Shown piece by piece: positions 26,330-35,455 of a DNA stretch of 64,000 bases. Numbering within the stretch: the first letter of the stretch is position 1; every line of letters begins with the position of its first letter. The DNA lies in assembly GCF_018336935.1 (NCBI RefSeq), contig NZ_CP068771.1:682001-746000 (forward strand), given 5' to 3'. This stretch comes from Serratia plymuthica (GTDB lineage: Bacteria; Pseudomonadota; Gammaproteobacteria; Enterobacterales; Enterobacteriaceae). Both the position numbers and the translations under genes were made by a program. A model generated the notes under the pieces. That model was not told the origin of the DNA. It saw only the letters and a list, made by a program, of their open reading frames with translations, and did no database searches.

Positions 26330-26829
26330 TGGATTTGCACGCGTTTAACCGGCTGTCGCCGCCGGAAGCCGAGCGGTTGCTGCGCCCCTGCGTGGATATT
26401 CCGTCCTGGATCGCGGCGGTGATTGCCGCCCGGCCGTTCGCCGGCCTTGATGCCGCACTGGCGTTTGCCCGGCAGGCGTCACAGCGCTGGCAGGCGGAGG
26501 ACGTCAATCGGGCGCTGGCGCAGCACCCACGCATCGGCGAACGTGCCGGCGGGCCAGGCCGCGAGGCGCAGTTTTCCCGGCGTGAACAGGCGGCGGTCAA
26601 TACGGAGGACGCCGCGCTGACCGAGGCGCTGCTGGCAGGCAATCGGCGTTATGAAGCGCGATTTGATCAGGTGTTTCTGATCCGCGCCGCCGGCCGCGAT
26701 GGCCAGGCTATATTGCGTGAGCTGGAGCGTCGGTTGAACAACAATGCGGAGCAGGAACAGCGGGAAACCGCCGAACAGCTGCGTGAAATCGTGATGCTGC
26801 GTTTTAAGGAGTTACTGAGCGATGAGTAA
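26329..26829 (+). CDS. uraD: 2-oxo-4-hydroxy-4-carboxy-5-ureidoimidazoline (OHCU) decarboxylase
   Basis: This 166-residue all-helical protein of the OHCU decarboxylase family (HpxQ in Klebsiella) converts OHCU to S-allantoin. The catalytic histidine lies in LAQHPRIGER, and VNTEDAALTEALLAGNRRYEARF is the conserved substrate-site helix. The ATG at 26329 overlaps the hpxK stop by one base, with GGGAGG upstream. It overlaps uraH by 8 bp. Confidence 0.92.
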   Translation: MDLHAFNRLSPPEAERLLRPCVDIPSWIAAVIAARPFAGLDAALAFARQASQRWQAEDVNRALAQHPRIGERAGGPGREAQFSRREQAAVNTEDAALTEALLAGNRRYEARFDQVFLIRAAGRDGQAILRELERRLNNNAEQEQRETAEQLREIVMLRFKELLSDE

Positions 26830-27157
26830 TATCAGCACCCACATTCTGGACACTTCACTGGGTAAACCTGCGGCAGACGTACGGGTGTGGCTGGAGAGAG
26901 AGCACGACGGGCAGTGGCGGATGCAGGCCGAAAGCCATACCGATGCCGATGGCCGCGCGCGCGACCTGACGCCGGATGGCCTCACCGCCGGGCATTACCG
27001 CCTGTATGCCGATCTCGGCGGCTATTTTGCCGCAGGCCGGCGCGACACGCTGTACGCCACGGCGATTATCGATTTTGTCGTCGGCGATGCGGCGCAGCAT
27101 TACCATTTACCGTTGTTAATCAGCCCCTATTCGTACTCGACCTACCGCGGCAGTTGA
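26822..27157 (+). CDS. uraH: 5-hydroxyisourate hydrolase (transthyretin-like)
   Basis: This 111-residue protein is a typical HIUase (HpxT in Klebsiella), hydrolysing 5-hydroxyisourate to OHCU. It has THILDTSLGKPAADV at the N terminus, HTDADGRAR in the middle and the diagnostic YRGS C terminus. No periplasmic signal peptide is present, so the pathway is cytoplasmic here. It directly precedes the urate/xanthine permease gene. Confidence 0.95.
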   Translation: MSNISTHILDTSLGKPAADVRVWLEREHDGQWRMQAESHTDADGRARDLTPDGLTAGHYRLYADLGGYFAAGRRDTLYATAIIDFVVGDAAQHYHLPLLISPYSYSTYRGS

Positions 27158-27231
27158 TCTGATCCACTGACGTACCTGCGGGCGCGGCGTACCGCGCTCC
27201 CGGATTCAATCACCCAGTAAACGGGGGAAAT

Positions 27232-28584
27232 ATGGCTCTGTCTCAGGATAAGGGTGCGGCTTCGTGCTGCCCGGAAGATGAAAAACTGCCGCTGGGAAAA
27301 ACCTTTGCTTTCGGCCTGCAGCATATTTTAACCATGTACGGTGGAATTATTGCGCCGCCCTTGATCATAGGTTCGGCTGCGGGTTTAGGCGCGCCGCAGA
27401 TTGGCATGCTGGTGACGGCGGCGCTGTTTGTCAGTGGGTTGGCGACGTTGCTGCAAACCCTCGGCCTGCCCGGCCTGGGTTCACGCCTGCCGCTGGTGCA
27501 GGGCGTTTCCTTCGCCGGGGTGGCGACCATGGTGACCATCGTGACCGGGGATGGCGGGCTGCCTGCGGTATTTGGTGCGGTGATCGCCGCCTCGCTGGCG
27601 GGGCTGTTGATCGCACCGTTTTTCTCGCAAATTATCCGCTTCTTCCCGCCGGTGGTGACCGGCACCGTGGTGACGGTGATAGGTCTGTCGTTGATGCCGG
27701 TGGCGGTGCGCTGGGCAATGGGCGGCAACGCCAAGGCGGCGGATTGGGGGGCGACCGGGAATATTGGCCTGGCTGCTTTCACGCTGGCGGTCATTTTGTT
27801 GCTCAATAAGATCGGTTCCCCGGCGTTGAAGCGGTTGTCGGTACTGCTGGCGATGGCCGTAGGCTGCGTAGCGGCGGCGCTGGCGGGGAAAGTGAGCTTT
27901 GCCGCCGTGGGCAACGGGCCGTGGTTGGCCTTCCCCGAACCTTTCGCCTACGGTTGGCCAACCTTCGAGCTGAGCGCGATCCTGTCCATGCTGTTGATCG
28001 TACTGGTGCTGTTGACGGAAACCACCGCCGGGCTGATGGCGGTGGGGGAAATCGTGGGTTCGCCGGTCAATTCGCACCGTATCGCCAAGGGGCTGCGTGC
28101 CGATATGCTCTCCAGCGCGCTGTCGCCGGTATTTAACTCATTCCCGCAAAGCTCGTTTGCCCAGAATATCGGCCTGGTGGCAATCACCGGCGTGAAAAGC
28201 CGTTTTGTGGTCAGTGCCGGGGGCGCCATTTTGGTGCTGCTGGGCGTGTTGCCGGTTCTCGGGCGGTTGGTGGCCTGCATTCCGCCGCCGGTATTGGGCG
28301 GCGCCGGCGTGGTGCTGTTCGGTACGGTGGCGGCCAGCGGCATTCGCACTCTGGCGAAGGTGGAGTATAAGGACAACATGAATCTGGTGGTGGTGGCGAC
28401 GGCGATTGCCTTCGGCATGATCCCGATTGTGATGCCGACTTTTTACGATCAGTTCCCGAATTGGGTGCGTACCTTGCTGCATTCAGGTATCAGCGCGTCG
28501 TGTCTGGCGGCGCTGTTGCTGAATCTGTTGTTCAACCGGATCGATGCGGCAGAGAAAAATGCGACGGAGGAACAGCTTTCCTGA
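27232..28584 (+). CDS. NCS2-family urate/xanthine permease
   Basis: This 450-residue nucleobase-ascorbate (NCS2) transporter has 12-14 hydrophobic segments. Signature blocks are FGLQHILTMYGGIIAPPLIIG, VQGVSFAGVATM, ETTAGLMAVGEIVG and the NAT motif region SSFAQNIGLVAITGVKSR. It is last in the nitrogen-regulated operon, 74 bp after uraH. Urate is the most likely substrate given the neighbouring HIUase and OHCU decarboxylase; xanthine is an alternative. Confidence 0.88.
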   Translation: MALSQDKGAASCCPEDEKLPLGKTFAFGLQHILTMYGGIIAPPLIIGSAAGLGAPQIGMLVTAALFVSGLATLLQTLGLPGLGSRLPLVQGVSFAGVATMVTIVTGDGGLPAVFGAVIAASLAGLLIAPFFSQIIRFFPPVVTGTVVTVIGLSLMPVAVRWAMGGNAKAADWGATGNIGLAAFTLAVILLLNKIGSPALKRLSVLLAMAVGCVAAALAGKVSFAAVGNGPWLAFPEPFAYGWPTFELSAILSMLLIVLVLLTETTAGLMAVGEIVGSPVNSHRIAKGLRADMLSSALSPVFNSFPQSSFAQNIGLVAITGVKSRFVVSAGGAILVLLGVLPVLGRLVACIPPPVLGGAGVVLFGTVAASGIRTLAKVEYKDNMNLVVVATAIAFGMIPIVMPTFYDQFPNWVRTLLHSGISASCLAALLLNLLFNRIDAAEKNATEEQLS

Positions 28585-28618
28585 GGAGAGCGGGCGCAGC
28601 GGACTGCGCCCGGAAGGA

Positions 28619-29392
28619 TCAATCGTGCCGCAGGAAGCTGTCGGCATCGCGCCAGGCCGGGAAAGCGCTGCGGTAGCTCTGCAGGTTTTCCAGCGACAGT
28701 TCGGCGTCCAGCCGTGCGGCGGCGCCCGGTTCCGCCTGCGCCAGCGTTTCCCCCTGCGGGCTGAGGATCAGGCTGTCGCCGCTGTAGTTCAGCCCGTTGC
28801 CGTCTTCGCCGACGCGGTTGCAGCCGGCCACGTAGACCTGATTCTCAATGGCGCGTGCGGCCAGCAGCGTTTGCCAGTGTTTGCTGCGCGGCGCCGGCCA
28901 GTTGGCGACGTACAGCGCCAGATCGTAATCCTGCTGATAGCGGGACCACACCGGGAAGCGCAGGTCGTAACAGATCTGCGGCAGAATGCGCCAGCCGCGC
29001 CATTCGAAAATCTCGCGTTTTTTACCGGCGCGGTAATGCAGGTGCTCGCCGGCCATGCGGAACAGGTGGCGCTTATCGTACGCATGCACCCGGCCGTGAG
29101 GTTCGACCAACAGGAAACGGTTGACTGCGCCCTCGGCGGTTTTCAACGCCACGCTGCCACCGACCAGGGCGTTGTTTTTGCTGGCCCAACCGTGCAGCCA
29201 GGCGATGACCTGCTGCTCCGGCAGCGCGCTTTCCCCGGCGTCCATCGCGAAGCCGGTGGTGAACATTTCCGGCAGCACGATCAGATCACGGCCGGTCAGC
29301 GGTGCCAGCAGCTCGTCGAAATGGCGCAGGTTGGCTTCGCCGTCGCGCCAGACCAGCGGTTGCTGCAACAGGGTAATTTTTAAAGTCGACAT
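28619..29392 (-). CDS. yafV: Omega-amidase YafV (nitrilase superfamily)
   Basis: This 257-residue nitrilase-superfamily enzyme keeps the Glu-Lys-Cys triad: Glu42 (LPEMFTTGF), Lys107 (YDKRHLF) and Cys141 (QICYDLRFP). YafV hydrolyses 2-oxoglutaramate and 2-oxosuccinamate; with the glutamine transaminase-like MtnE it forms a methionine-salvage pair that removes 2-oxoglutaramate. The gene overlaps mtnE by 13 bp, in line with that pairing. Confidence 0.92.
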   Translation of the reverse strand: MSTLKITLLQQPLVWRDGEANLRHFDELLAPLTGRDLIVLPEMFTTGFAMDAGESALPEQQVIAWLHGWASKNNALVGGSVALKTAEGAVNRFLLVEPHGRVHAYDKRHLFRMAGEHLHYRAGKKREIFEWRGWRILPQICYDLRFPVWSRYQQDYDLALYVANWPAPRSKHWQTLLAARAIENQVYVAGCNRVGEDGNGLNYSGDSLILSPQGETLAQAEPGAAARLDAELSLENLQSYRSAFPAWRDADSFLRHD

Positions 29393-30540
29393 AACCGCTC
29401 CGCAGCCGCATCCAGCGTGGCGTCCTGTTTAGCGAAGCACAGCCGGATCAATTTATGAGGGAAAGGGTCGGCACAGAAGACCGACAGCGGAATTGCCGCC
29501 ACGCCCACGTGCTCGGTTAACCAATGACAGAAAGCGACGTCGTCCAAATCTGAGACCGCGCTGTAATCCGCCAGCAAGAAGTATGTACCTTCACAGGGTA
29601 AAATTTCCAGTCGGCTGTTTGACAACGCCTGCACAAAGCGATCGCGCTTGGCGCGGTAAAACGCCGACAACTGCTGCCAATGCTCCGGCTCGCTGCGCAG
29701 CATATCCGCCAGCGCCAGCTGTGCCGGGGTGTTGACCGAGAAAGTCAGGTATTGATGCACTTTGCGTACTTCGGCGCTCAGCGCGGCGGGGGCCACGCAG
29801 TAACCCACTTTCCAACCGGTCATATGGAAGGTTTTGCCGAAAGAAGACACCGCGATGGCACGTTGCCGCAGCTGCGGATGGGCCAGCACGCTGGCGTGGC
29901 CCCCCTGGGCAAAGCAAATATGCTCATACACTTCGTCGCTCAGCACATAGATTTCGTGATCGCTAATCGCGTGCCACAGTTGTTGCATATCTTCCGCCTG
30001 CCAGGTGGTGGCGGACGGGTTGTGCGGCGTATTGAGGATCACCAGACGGGTGCGTGGCGAAAGCAATTCGGCAAACTGCTGCCAGTCTACGCCGAATGCC
30101 GGCGGCTGTAGCGCAATGCGTTTCAATATGCCGCCGGACAGCGTGACCGCCGGCGCATAGCTGTCGTAGCTCGGGTCGAAACAAATCACTTCATCGCCGG
30201 GGCGCACCAAGGCGCTGATGGCGGCGAACAGCGCTTCAGTGGCGCCGGCCGTCACCGTGACTTCGCCGGCGGCGTCCGGCAGCCAGCCGTACAGCCCGGC
30301 GGTTTTCTCGGCGATGGCTTCGCGCAATGGCGCGACACCGGTCATGGGGGCATATTGGTTGGCACCCTGGTTGACGTGCCAGGCCAGGCGTTCCTTCAGA
30401 TAATCCGGGCCATCGAAATCGGGGAAGCCTTGCGACAGGTTGATCGCCTGATGCTGCGCCGCCAGCGCACTCATCTGCGTGAAAATGGTGGTGCCCAGAG
30501 CGGGCAATTTACTGTCGGGAATCAATGCTGACGTGCTCAT
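29380..30540 (-). CDS. mtnE: Methionine aminotransferase (KMTB to methionine)
   Basis: This 386-residue class I PLP aminotransferase corresponds to YbdL/MtnE. It transaminates 2-oxo-4-methylthiobutyrate to methionine, preferring glutamine as donor. The PLP lysine is Lys236 in SSFGKTFHMTGWKVGY. NLSQGFPDF and ILNTPHNPSATTW are family motifs. It is divergent from mtnBCD across a MetJ-box region and coupled to the omega-amidase gene yafV. Confidence 0.92.
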   Translation of the reverse strand: MSTSALIPDSKLPALGTTIFTQMSALAAQHQAINLSQGFPDFDGPDYLKERLAWHVNQGANQYAPMTGVAPLREAIAEKTAGLYGWLPDAAGEVTVTAGATEALFAAISALVRPGDEVICFDPSYDSYAPAVTLSGGILKRIALQPPAFGVDWQQFAELLSPRTRLVILNTPHNPSATTWQAEDMQQLWHAISDHEIYVLSDEVYEHICFAQGGHASVLAHPQLRQRAIAVSSFGKTFHMTGWKVGYCVAPAALSAEVRKVHQYLTFSVNTPAQLALADMLRSEPEHWQQLSAFYRAKRDRFVQALSNSRLEILPCEGTYFLLADYSAVSDLDDVAFCHWLTEHVGVAAIPLSVFCADPFPHKLIRLCFAKQDATLDAAAERLCRL

Positions 30541-30606
30541 AGCGGGCTAATACTCCTGGCGCTTAGGTTGCCGTCAATATAACACGATGTTAGTATTTGG
30601 CAATCA

Positions 30607-30630
30607 AGACGCTTAGATGGCTAAATGAAG
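30607..30630. promoter_or_regulatory. MetJ-box array between mtnE and mtnB
   Basis: Three consecutive 8-mers (AGACGCTT, AGATGGCT, AAATGAAG) resemble the MetJ consensus AGACGTCT in tandem. They lie between the divergent mtnE-yafV and mtnBCD genes. Repression by MetJ with S-adenosylmethionine is inferred. Confidence 0.6.
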
Positions 30631-30702
30631 AAAAAATCTAACGATATAAGCAAATCATTCTAAGCTCCTTATGCCGATAACCTTAGAAACCGGGAAACGA
30701 TA

Positions 30703-31317
30703 ATGACGGAAAATCCGCAACTTACAGCGCTATTGGCTGCCTGCCACTGGATTGGCGACAAGGGCTGGTGCCCGGCGACCGGCGGCAATATGTCGCTGCG
30801 TTTCGACGACCAACGTTGCCTGGTGACCGAATCCGGCAAGGATAAAGGCAGCCTGACCGAAGCGGACTTCCTGCTGGTGGAAACGGCGACCAATCATGTG
30901 CCGAGCGGCCGCACGCCTTCGGCGGAAACCGGCCTGCATACCCTGATTTACCGGCTGTACCCGCAGATTGGCGCGGTGTTGCATACGCATTCGGTGAATG
31001 CGACCGTACTGTCGCGCGTTGAACGCAGCGATGGGCTGGTGTTGCAGGGCTATGAAATGCAAAAATCGCTCGGTGGCCAGAGCAGCCATCTGGACAGCGT
31101 GATTATTCCCATTTTCGATAACGATCAGGATATTCCACGGCTTGCGGCGCGCGTGGCGGCTTATGCCGAAGTGACGCCGCTGCAGTACGGCTTTCTGGTT
31201 CGTGGACACGGCCTGTATTGCTGGGGCCGCCAGGTGGCGGAAGCCCGTCGTCACCTTGAAGGGCTGGAATTCCTGTTCCAGTGCGAACTGCAACGCCGCT
31301 TACTGGAGGCTAAATGA
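30703..31317 (+). CDS. mtnB: Methylthioribulose-1-phosphate dehydratase
   Basis: This 204-residue class II aldolase/adducin-fold zinc enzyme dehydrates methylthioribulose-1-phosphate. Zinc-site histidines lie in [10 protein letters not shown] and [10 protein letters not shown]. The N-terminal [14 protein letters not shown] is typical. The start follows GGGAAACG. It overlaps mtnC by 4 nt. Confidence 0.94.
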   Translation: MTENPQLTALLAACHWIGDKGWCPATGGNMSLRFDDQRCLVTESGKDKGSLTEADFLLVETATNHVPSGRTPSAETGLHTLIYRLYPQIGAVLHTHSVNATVLSRVERSDGLVLQGYEMQKSLGGQSSHLDSVIIPIFDNDQDIPRLAARVAAYAEVTPLQYGFLVRGHGLYCWGRQVAEARRHLEGLEFLFQCELQRRLLEAK

Positions 31318-32003
31318 TCCGCGCCATCGTCACCGATATTGAAGGCACCACCAGCGATATTCGCTTCGTGCACCAGGTGCTGTTTCCCTATGCGCGTGAG
31401 CGGCTGGCTGAGTTTCTTCGCCAGCACGCCGCCGATGCCGAAGTGGCCGCACCGCTGGCCGCGCTGCGGCAGGAGATTGACCAACCGCAGGCAGACATTG
31501 AGCAGTTGATTGCCGCGCTGTACGGTTTTATGGATGAAGATCGCAAATCCACCGCGCTGAAGGCGCTGCAGGGCATCATCTGGCGCAGCGGCTACCAAAA
31601 CGGTGATTTTCGCGGTCATCTGTACCCGGAAGTGGCCGAACAACTGGCTGCCTGGCAGCAGCAAGGGCTGAAACTGTACGTCTACTCTTCCGGCTCGGTG
31701 GAGGCGCAAAAGCTGCTGTTCGGCTACAGCGACGCGGGGGATTTGCAACCGCTGTTCAGCGGCTATTTCGACACCCATGTCGGCGCCAAGCGCGAAACCG
31801 CCTCGTACCGAAATATCGCCGCTGAAATCGGCATTGCGCCCGACGCGCTGTTGTTCCTTTCCGACATTCATCAAGAGTTGGACGCCGCACGTGACGCAGG
31901 CTGGCGTACTTGCCAGTTGATCCGCGACGACGCCGACGCGCAGAGCCGGCATCCGCAGGTTAACCGTTTTGATCAGATCGATTTAGGGGAGTTTGCCGCA
32001 TGA
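31314..32003 (+). CDS. mtnC: Enolase-phosphatase E1
   Basis: This 229-residue HAD-superfamily enzyme both enolises and dephosphorylates 2,3-diketo-5-methylthiopentyl-1-phosphate to the acireductone. It begins with [16 protein letters not shown] (motif I). It contains [15 protein letters not shown] (motif II) and [17 protein letters not shown] (motif III). It is translationally coupled to mtnB and mtnD. Confidence 0.95.
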   Translation: MIRAIVTDIEGTTSDIRFVHQVLFPYARERLAEFLRQHAADAEVAAPLAALRQEIDQPQADIEQLIAALYGFMDEDRKSTALKALQGIIWRSGYQNGDFRGHLYPEVAEQLAAWQQQGLKLYVYSSGSVEAQKLLFGYSDAGDLQPLFSGYFDTHVGAKRETASYRNIAAEIGIAPDALLFLSDIHQELDAARDAGWRTCQLIRDDADAQSRHPQVNRFDQIDLGEFAA

Positions 32004-32542
32004 GTGGATTGACCATTTTCAGCGATAAAGAGCCGCAGCAGCCGTTATGGCAGAGCCAGGATGCCGAGGCGATTCAACGGCAACTGACGCAGATTGGCGT
32101 GCGCTTCGAGCGCTGGCAGGCGGATCGCGAACTGGGTGAAAACCCGGAGCCGGCGGCGGTGATTGCCGCCTATCAGCACGAGATTGATCGGCTGGTGGCG
32201 GAGAAGGGGTATCAGAGCTGGGACGTGATCAGCATGCGTCCGGACAATGCGCAGCGCGAAGCCTTGCGCAGCAAATTTCTTTCCGAACATACGCACGGCG
32301 AAGACGAGGTGCGTTTCTTTGTGGCCGGCGCAGGGCTGTTCTGCCTGCATCTGGATGGCAAGATCTTCCAGATCCTGTGTGAGAAGAACGATCTGATCTC
32401 GGTGCCGGCCAATACCCGTCACTGGTTCGATATGGGATCGGCGCCCAACTTTACCGCGATCCGCGTCTTCGATAATCCGGAAGGTTGGGTCGCGCATTTC
32501 ACCGGCGACAGGATCGCTGACGCCTACCCGCGTCTCGACTGA
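32000..32542 (+). CDS. mtnD: Acireductone dioxygenase
   Basis: This 180-residue cupin metalloenzyme oxidises the acireductone to 2-oxo-4-methylthiobutyrate and formate with Fe, or to the off-pathway product with Ni. The metal motif [11 protein letters not shown] and the later histidine in [11 protein letters not shown] are present. It overlaps mtnC by 4 nt and ends the mtnBCD operon. Confidence 0.95.
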   Translation: MSGLTIFSDKEPQQPLWQSQDAEAIQRQLTQIGVRFERWQADRELGENPEPAAVIAAYQHEIDRLVAEKGYQSWDVISMRPDNAQREALRSKFLSEHTHGEDEVRFFVAGAGLFCLHLDGKIFQILCEKNDLISVPANTRHWFDMGSAPNFTAIRVFDNPEGWVAHFTGDRIADAYPRLD

Positions 32543-32559
32543 TTAACCCTGGGCGGGTG

Positions 32560-33588
32560 TTACCCCAACGCTCGCTGAAAAATCCCCTCTTTAACCTGTT
32601 GCGGCGTAATCACGCCGCTGTCGAACACCCAACCGCTAATCAGCGCCGCAGGCGTCACGTCAAACGCCGGGTTATAGACCGGGGCATCGGCAGGCGCCCA
32701 CTGGCATGATCCGAAACTGCCGGAGACGCCGGTCACTTCGGCTGCTGCCCGTTGCTCAATCGGGATGGCCGCGCCATTCGGGCAGTGCGGATCGTGGGTG
32801 GTGTGCGGGGCGGCCACGTAGAACGGAATACGGTGATAGTGCGCCAGCACCGCCAGGCTGTAGGTGCCAATCTTGTTGGCGACGTCGCCGTTGGCGGCAA
32901 TGCGGTCTGCGCCAACCCACACGGCATCTACCTGGCCCTGCGCCATCAGGCTGGCGGCCATCGAATCGCAAATCAGCCGGTAGGGAATGCCGAGCTCGCC
33001 CAGTTCCCAGGCGGTAAGGCGACCACCTTGCAGCAACGGACGAGTTTCGTCGACCCACACCTGCTGTACTTTTCCTTGCTGATGGGCGCGCAACAGCACC
33101 CCGATAGCCGTGCCGATACCGGCGGTCGCCAGGCCACCGGTATTGCAATGGGTCAGCAGGCGGCTGCCGGGCTGCACCAGTTCCGCGCCATGATCGGCGA
33201 TCCGATCGCACAACTTGTGGTCTTCTTCCACCAGTCGCAACGCTTCTTCCACCATCGCAGGCACCCACTGCGGTTGTGCCAGAGCCTGTTTCATGCGGTC
33301 CAGATTGTTCATCAGATTAACCGCCGTCGGGCGCGAGGCGCGTAAGGTGGCCAACGCTTGCTCCAGTTCTTCACGCGGCAGACCGCGCTCCGCCAGCAGC
33401 GCCAGCAACAGGCTGGCGGACAGGCCGATCAGCGGTGCGCCCCGCACCCGCAAGGTGAGGATGTGATCGACCAACTCTTCTACGGTGTCGCACTGGCGCC
33501 ACAGTTTCTCCTGCGGCAAAGCCTGCTGGTCGAGGATCCAAAGTCGGTTGTCACTCAGGGTCAAACTGGTGGTGTTAAGCGATTGCAT
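32560..33588 (-). CDS. mtnA: Methylthioribose-1-phosphate isomerase
   Basis: This 342-residue eIF2B-alpha-like isomerase converts methylthioribose-1-phosphate to methylthioribulose-1-phosphate. The catalytic cysteine lies in [14 protein letters not shown] and the aspartate in [19 protein letters not shown]. It is convergent with mtnD and divergent from mtnK. The upstream MetJ array would control both mtnA and mtnK. Confidence 0.94.
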   Translation of the reverse strand: MQSLNTTSLTLSDNRLWILDQQALPQEKLWRQCDTVEELVDHILTLRVRGAPLIGLSASLLLALLAERGLPREELEQALATLRASRPTAVNLMNNLDRMKQALAQPQWVPAMVEEALRLVEEDHKLCDRIADHGAELVQPGSRLLTHCNTGGLATAGIGTAIGVLLRAHQQGKVQQVWVDETRPLLQGGRLTAWELGELGIPYRLICDSMAASLMAQGQVDAVWVGADRIAANGDVANKIGTYSLAVLAHYHRIPFYVAAPHTTHDPHCPNGAAIPIEQRAAAEVTGVSGSFGSCQWAPADAPVYNPAFDVTPAALISGWVFDSGVITPQQVKEGIFQRALG

Positions 33589-33652
33589 CGGCAGTTAAAT
33601 CCTTGTTGCGTTGTTATTGCATCTGAAAAGGTATTCTGCCAACATGCCATAC

Positions 33653-33684
33653 GGATGTATAGACGTCCAAATGCTTTTACGTCT
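33653..33684. promoter_or_regulatory. MetJ-box array between mtnA and mtnK
   Basis: Four tandem 8-mers (GGATGTAT, AGACGTCC, AAATGCTT, TTACGTCT) match the MetJ consensus AGACGTCT, the second and fourth with one or two changes. They lie in the divergent mtnA/mtnK promoter. MetJ binding is inferred. Confidence 0.8.
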
Positions 33685-33731
33685 AAAAAATAACATCGCT
33701 GTGTCAGTGAGAAAAATCAGAGGGGTTGGGA

Positions 33732-34931
33732 ATGTCGCTTTATCGTACCTTTACTGCTGCCGATGCCGTTGAATATGCCCGCCAATACGGGCAGGTGGCC
33801 GATCCGCAGGCGCTGGTGAGCGCTGACGAGATTGGTGACGGCAACCTGAACCTGGTGTTCAAAATCCGCGATCGCGACGGCGTAAGCCGGGTGATCGTCA
33901 AACAGGCATTGCCGTACGTACGCTGCGTGGGCGAATCCTGGCCTCTGACCCTGGACCGGGCGCGCATTGAAGCGGAAACCCTGTTGATCCACGGCGGCGT
34001 TTGCCCACGGCATACGGTGAAGGTGCTGCATCACGATCCTGAATTGGCGGTGATGGTGCAGGAGGATCTTTCCGATCACCATATCTGGCGCAACGAGCTT
34101 ATCAAGGGCCACTATTACCCGCTGGCGGCCGGGCAACTGGCGGAATATCTGGCGCAAACCCTGTTTCATACCTCCGATTTTTACCAGACGGCGCAACAAA
34201 AAAAGGCCGAGGTCAGCCGCTTCACCAACCCTGAGCTGTGCCAGATCACCGAAGATCTGTTCTTTACCGACCCCTATATCGATCACGAACGCAACCAGTT
34301 CGACGAGGCGTTGCTGCCGCAGGTGCAAGCGCTGCGTGAGGATACCGCGCTGAGGCTGGCGGTGGCCGGGCTGAAGCACCGTTTCCTCAGCAAGGCGGAA
34401 GCGCTGCTGCACGGCGATATTCACAGCGGCTCGATTTTTGTTGCGGAAGGCAAGCTGAAGGCGATAGATGCCGAGTTTGGTTTCTATGGCCCGATAGGTT
34501 TTGACGTCGGCAGCGCGTTGGGTAACCTGTTGCTGAATTACTGCGGTTTGCCGGGCCTGTTAGGGCCGCGTGATGCCGCCGCCGGGCGGGCGCAGCGCCT
34601 GCAGGATGTGCGTGAGCTTTGGCTGATTTTCGCCGATCGCTTCCTGGCGCTGTGCCACCAGCAGACTCGCGAGATAGCGCTGGCGGTGCCGGGCTATGCC
34701 GAACAGTTCCTGCAGCAGGTGTGGACCGATGCCATAGGTTACTGCGGCAGCGAGCTGATCCGCCGCACTATCGGCCTGGCGCACGTCGCCGATCTGGACA
34801 GCATCAGCGATGCCGAAATGCGCGCCGAATGCCAGCGCAGCGCTCTGAGCCTGGGCCGTGCGCTGATCGTCAACGCGGCGCAGATTGAGCATATCGACGC
34901 GTTATTGGCGCGCATTCGGCAGAACGGTTAG
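33732..34931 (+). CDS. mtnK: 5-Methylthioribose kinase
   Basis: This 399-residue kinase of the aminoglycoside phosphotransferase-like fold phosphorylates methylthioribose at C1. Motifs are [13 protein letters not shown] (glycine loop), [12 protein letters not shown] (catalytic loop) and [17 protein letters not shown] (metal site). The ATG at 33732 follows GAGGGG; a TTG two codons upstream is less likely. It is divergent from mtnA. Confidence 0.95.
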   Translation: MSLYRTFTAADAVEYARQYGQVADPQALVSADEIGDGNLNLVFKIRDRDGVSRVIVKQALPYVRCVGESWPLTLDRARIEAETLLIHGGVCPRHTVKVLHHDPELAVMVQEDLSDHHIWRNELIKGHYYPLAAGQLAEYLAQTLFHTSDFYQTAQQKKAEVSRFTNPELCQITEDLFFTDPYIDHERNQFDEALLPQVQALREDTALRLAVAGLKHRFLSKAEALLHGDIHSGSIFVAEGKLKAIDAEFGFYGPIGFDVGSALGNLLLNYCGLPGLLGPRDAAAGRAQRLQDVRELWLIFADRFLALCHQQTREIALAVPGYAEQFLQQVWTDAIGYCGSELIRRTIGLAHVADLDSISDAEMRAECQRSALSLGRALIVNAAQIEHIDALLARIRQNG

Positions 34932-34977
34932 GACTGTCGGATGCCGTGAGAGAGGGTGCTCATGGATCTGTCGTCAA

Positions 34978-35013
34978 CAACCAACAGGCGGGGCGAGCCC
35001 CTCCGTTGGGTTG
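34978..35013. terminator. Stem-loop after mtnK and at the 3' end of hok
   Basis: CAACCAAC ... GTTGGGTTG with an internal GGGGC/GCCCC stem forms a long hairpin that could work on either strand. There is no long T-run. It could end mtnK mRNA, or protect the 3' end of the hok mRNA read from the other strand. Confidence 0.45.
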
Positions 35014-35015
35014 CC

Positions 35016-35168
35016 TTACCTTTCGGGTTCGTAAGCCAAAATGGCTGCAACCTCCGTGTCCCCCAGTTTGATGCGCAATTCACACAGTGAACCGCGGGTG
35101 ATCCACATCAGCGCTATCAACGTGATGCAGATAATCATCAGCCTAAGAACGACCCGTTTCTGCTGCAT
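35016..35168 (-). CDS. hok: Hok/Gef-family small membrane toxin (type I toxin-antitoxin)
   Basis: This 50-codon gene runs from the ATG at 35168 to the TAA at 35016. The product has an N-terminal basic start (MQQKRVVLRL), one membrane helix (about residues 7-23), then the Hok signature SLCELRIKLGDTEVAA and a tail ending ILAYEPER. Cys29 and the LAYE motif are the conserved Hok features; 50 residues is the usual length. A strong AAGGAGGTC lies 5 bp before the ATG. It would depolarise the inner membrane when translated. The antisense element upstream (35221-35275) fits a Sok antitoxin RNA. No mok-like overlapping reading frame was found with certainty. Confidence 0.85.
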   Translation of the reverse strand: MQQKRVVLRLMIICITLIALMWITRGSLCELRIKLGDTEVAAILAYEPER

Positions 35169-35185
35169 TTTTGACCTCCTTATCC

Positions 35186-35214
35186 TTGCCTTGCGGCGGG
35201 TAAGAGGCTAACCT
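35186..35214 (+). promoter_or_regulatory. Putative promoter of Sok-like antisense RNA
   Basis: TTGCCT (35186-35191) and TAACCT (35209-35214) are separated by 17 bp on the plus strand, opposite the hok leader. This would start an RNA near 35221. Confidence 0.5.
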
Positions 35215-35220
35215 GACGTT

Positions 35221-35275
35221 GTTGGACGTTCAGAGTGGCCTCGGGTTGATTTATCGACTCGGGGCCTTTCTCTTT
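35221..35275 (+). ncRNA. sok: Sok-like antisense antitoxin RNA
   Basis: The predicted RNA is about 55 nt. It ends in a hairpin with 13-bp arms (35237-35249 and 35254-35266, GGCCTCGGG... / ...CTCGGGGCC) with a TTTA loop and TTTCTCTTTC after it. Plasmid R1 Sok has the same layout: a short single-stranded 5' end, then a GCCTCG...CGGGGC terminator hairpin. It lies antisense to the hok leader, about 50 bp upstream of the hok start. Confidence 0.65.
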
Positions 35276-35396
35276 CTATCCCTTACTCAACTGCAGCTCC
35301 GGAAAGAAAGATCCAGAGCATCCATCCGCAGTCTATCCGACTATTCCCGGGGTTAAATTAGCCGTTCTGGTGACGTTGCGAAGCGTCGCGCATTTT

Positions 35397-35434
35397 TGAG
35401 AAAAAATAGAAAAGGGGCGATGATTATCGCCCCT
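35397..35434 (-). terminator. fadE terminator
   Basis: On the minus strand AGGGGCGAT and ATCGCCCCT form a perfect 9-bp stem with a 4-nt loop, followed by TTTCTATTTTTTCTC. It sits 22 bp after the fadE stop. Confidence 0.88.
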
Positions 35435-35455
35435 GGGTCAGTGTGTTTATTGCTG

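Noticed and set aside
33589..33731. SAM riboswitch upstream of mtnK
   Set aside because: The spacer is explained by tandem MetJ boxes; no SAM aptamer core or terminator/antiterminator pair is visible, and enterics use MetJ here.
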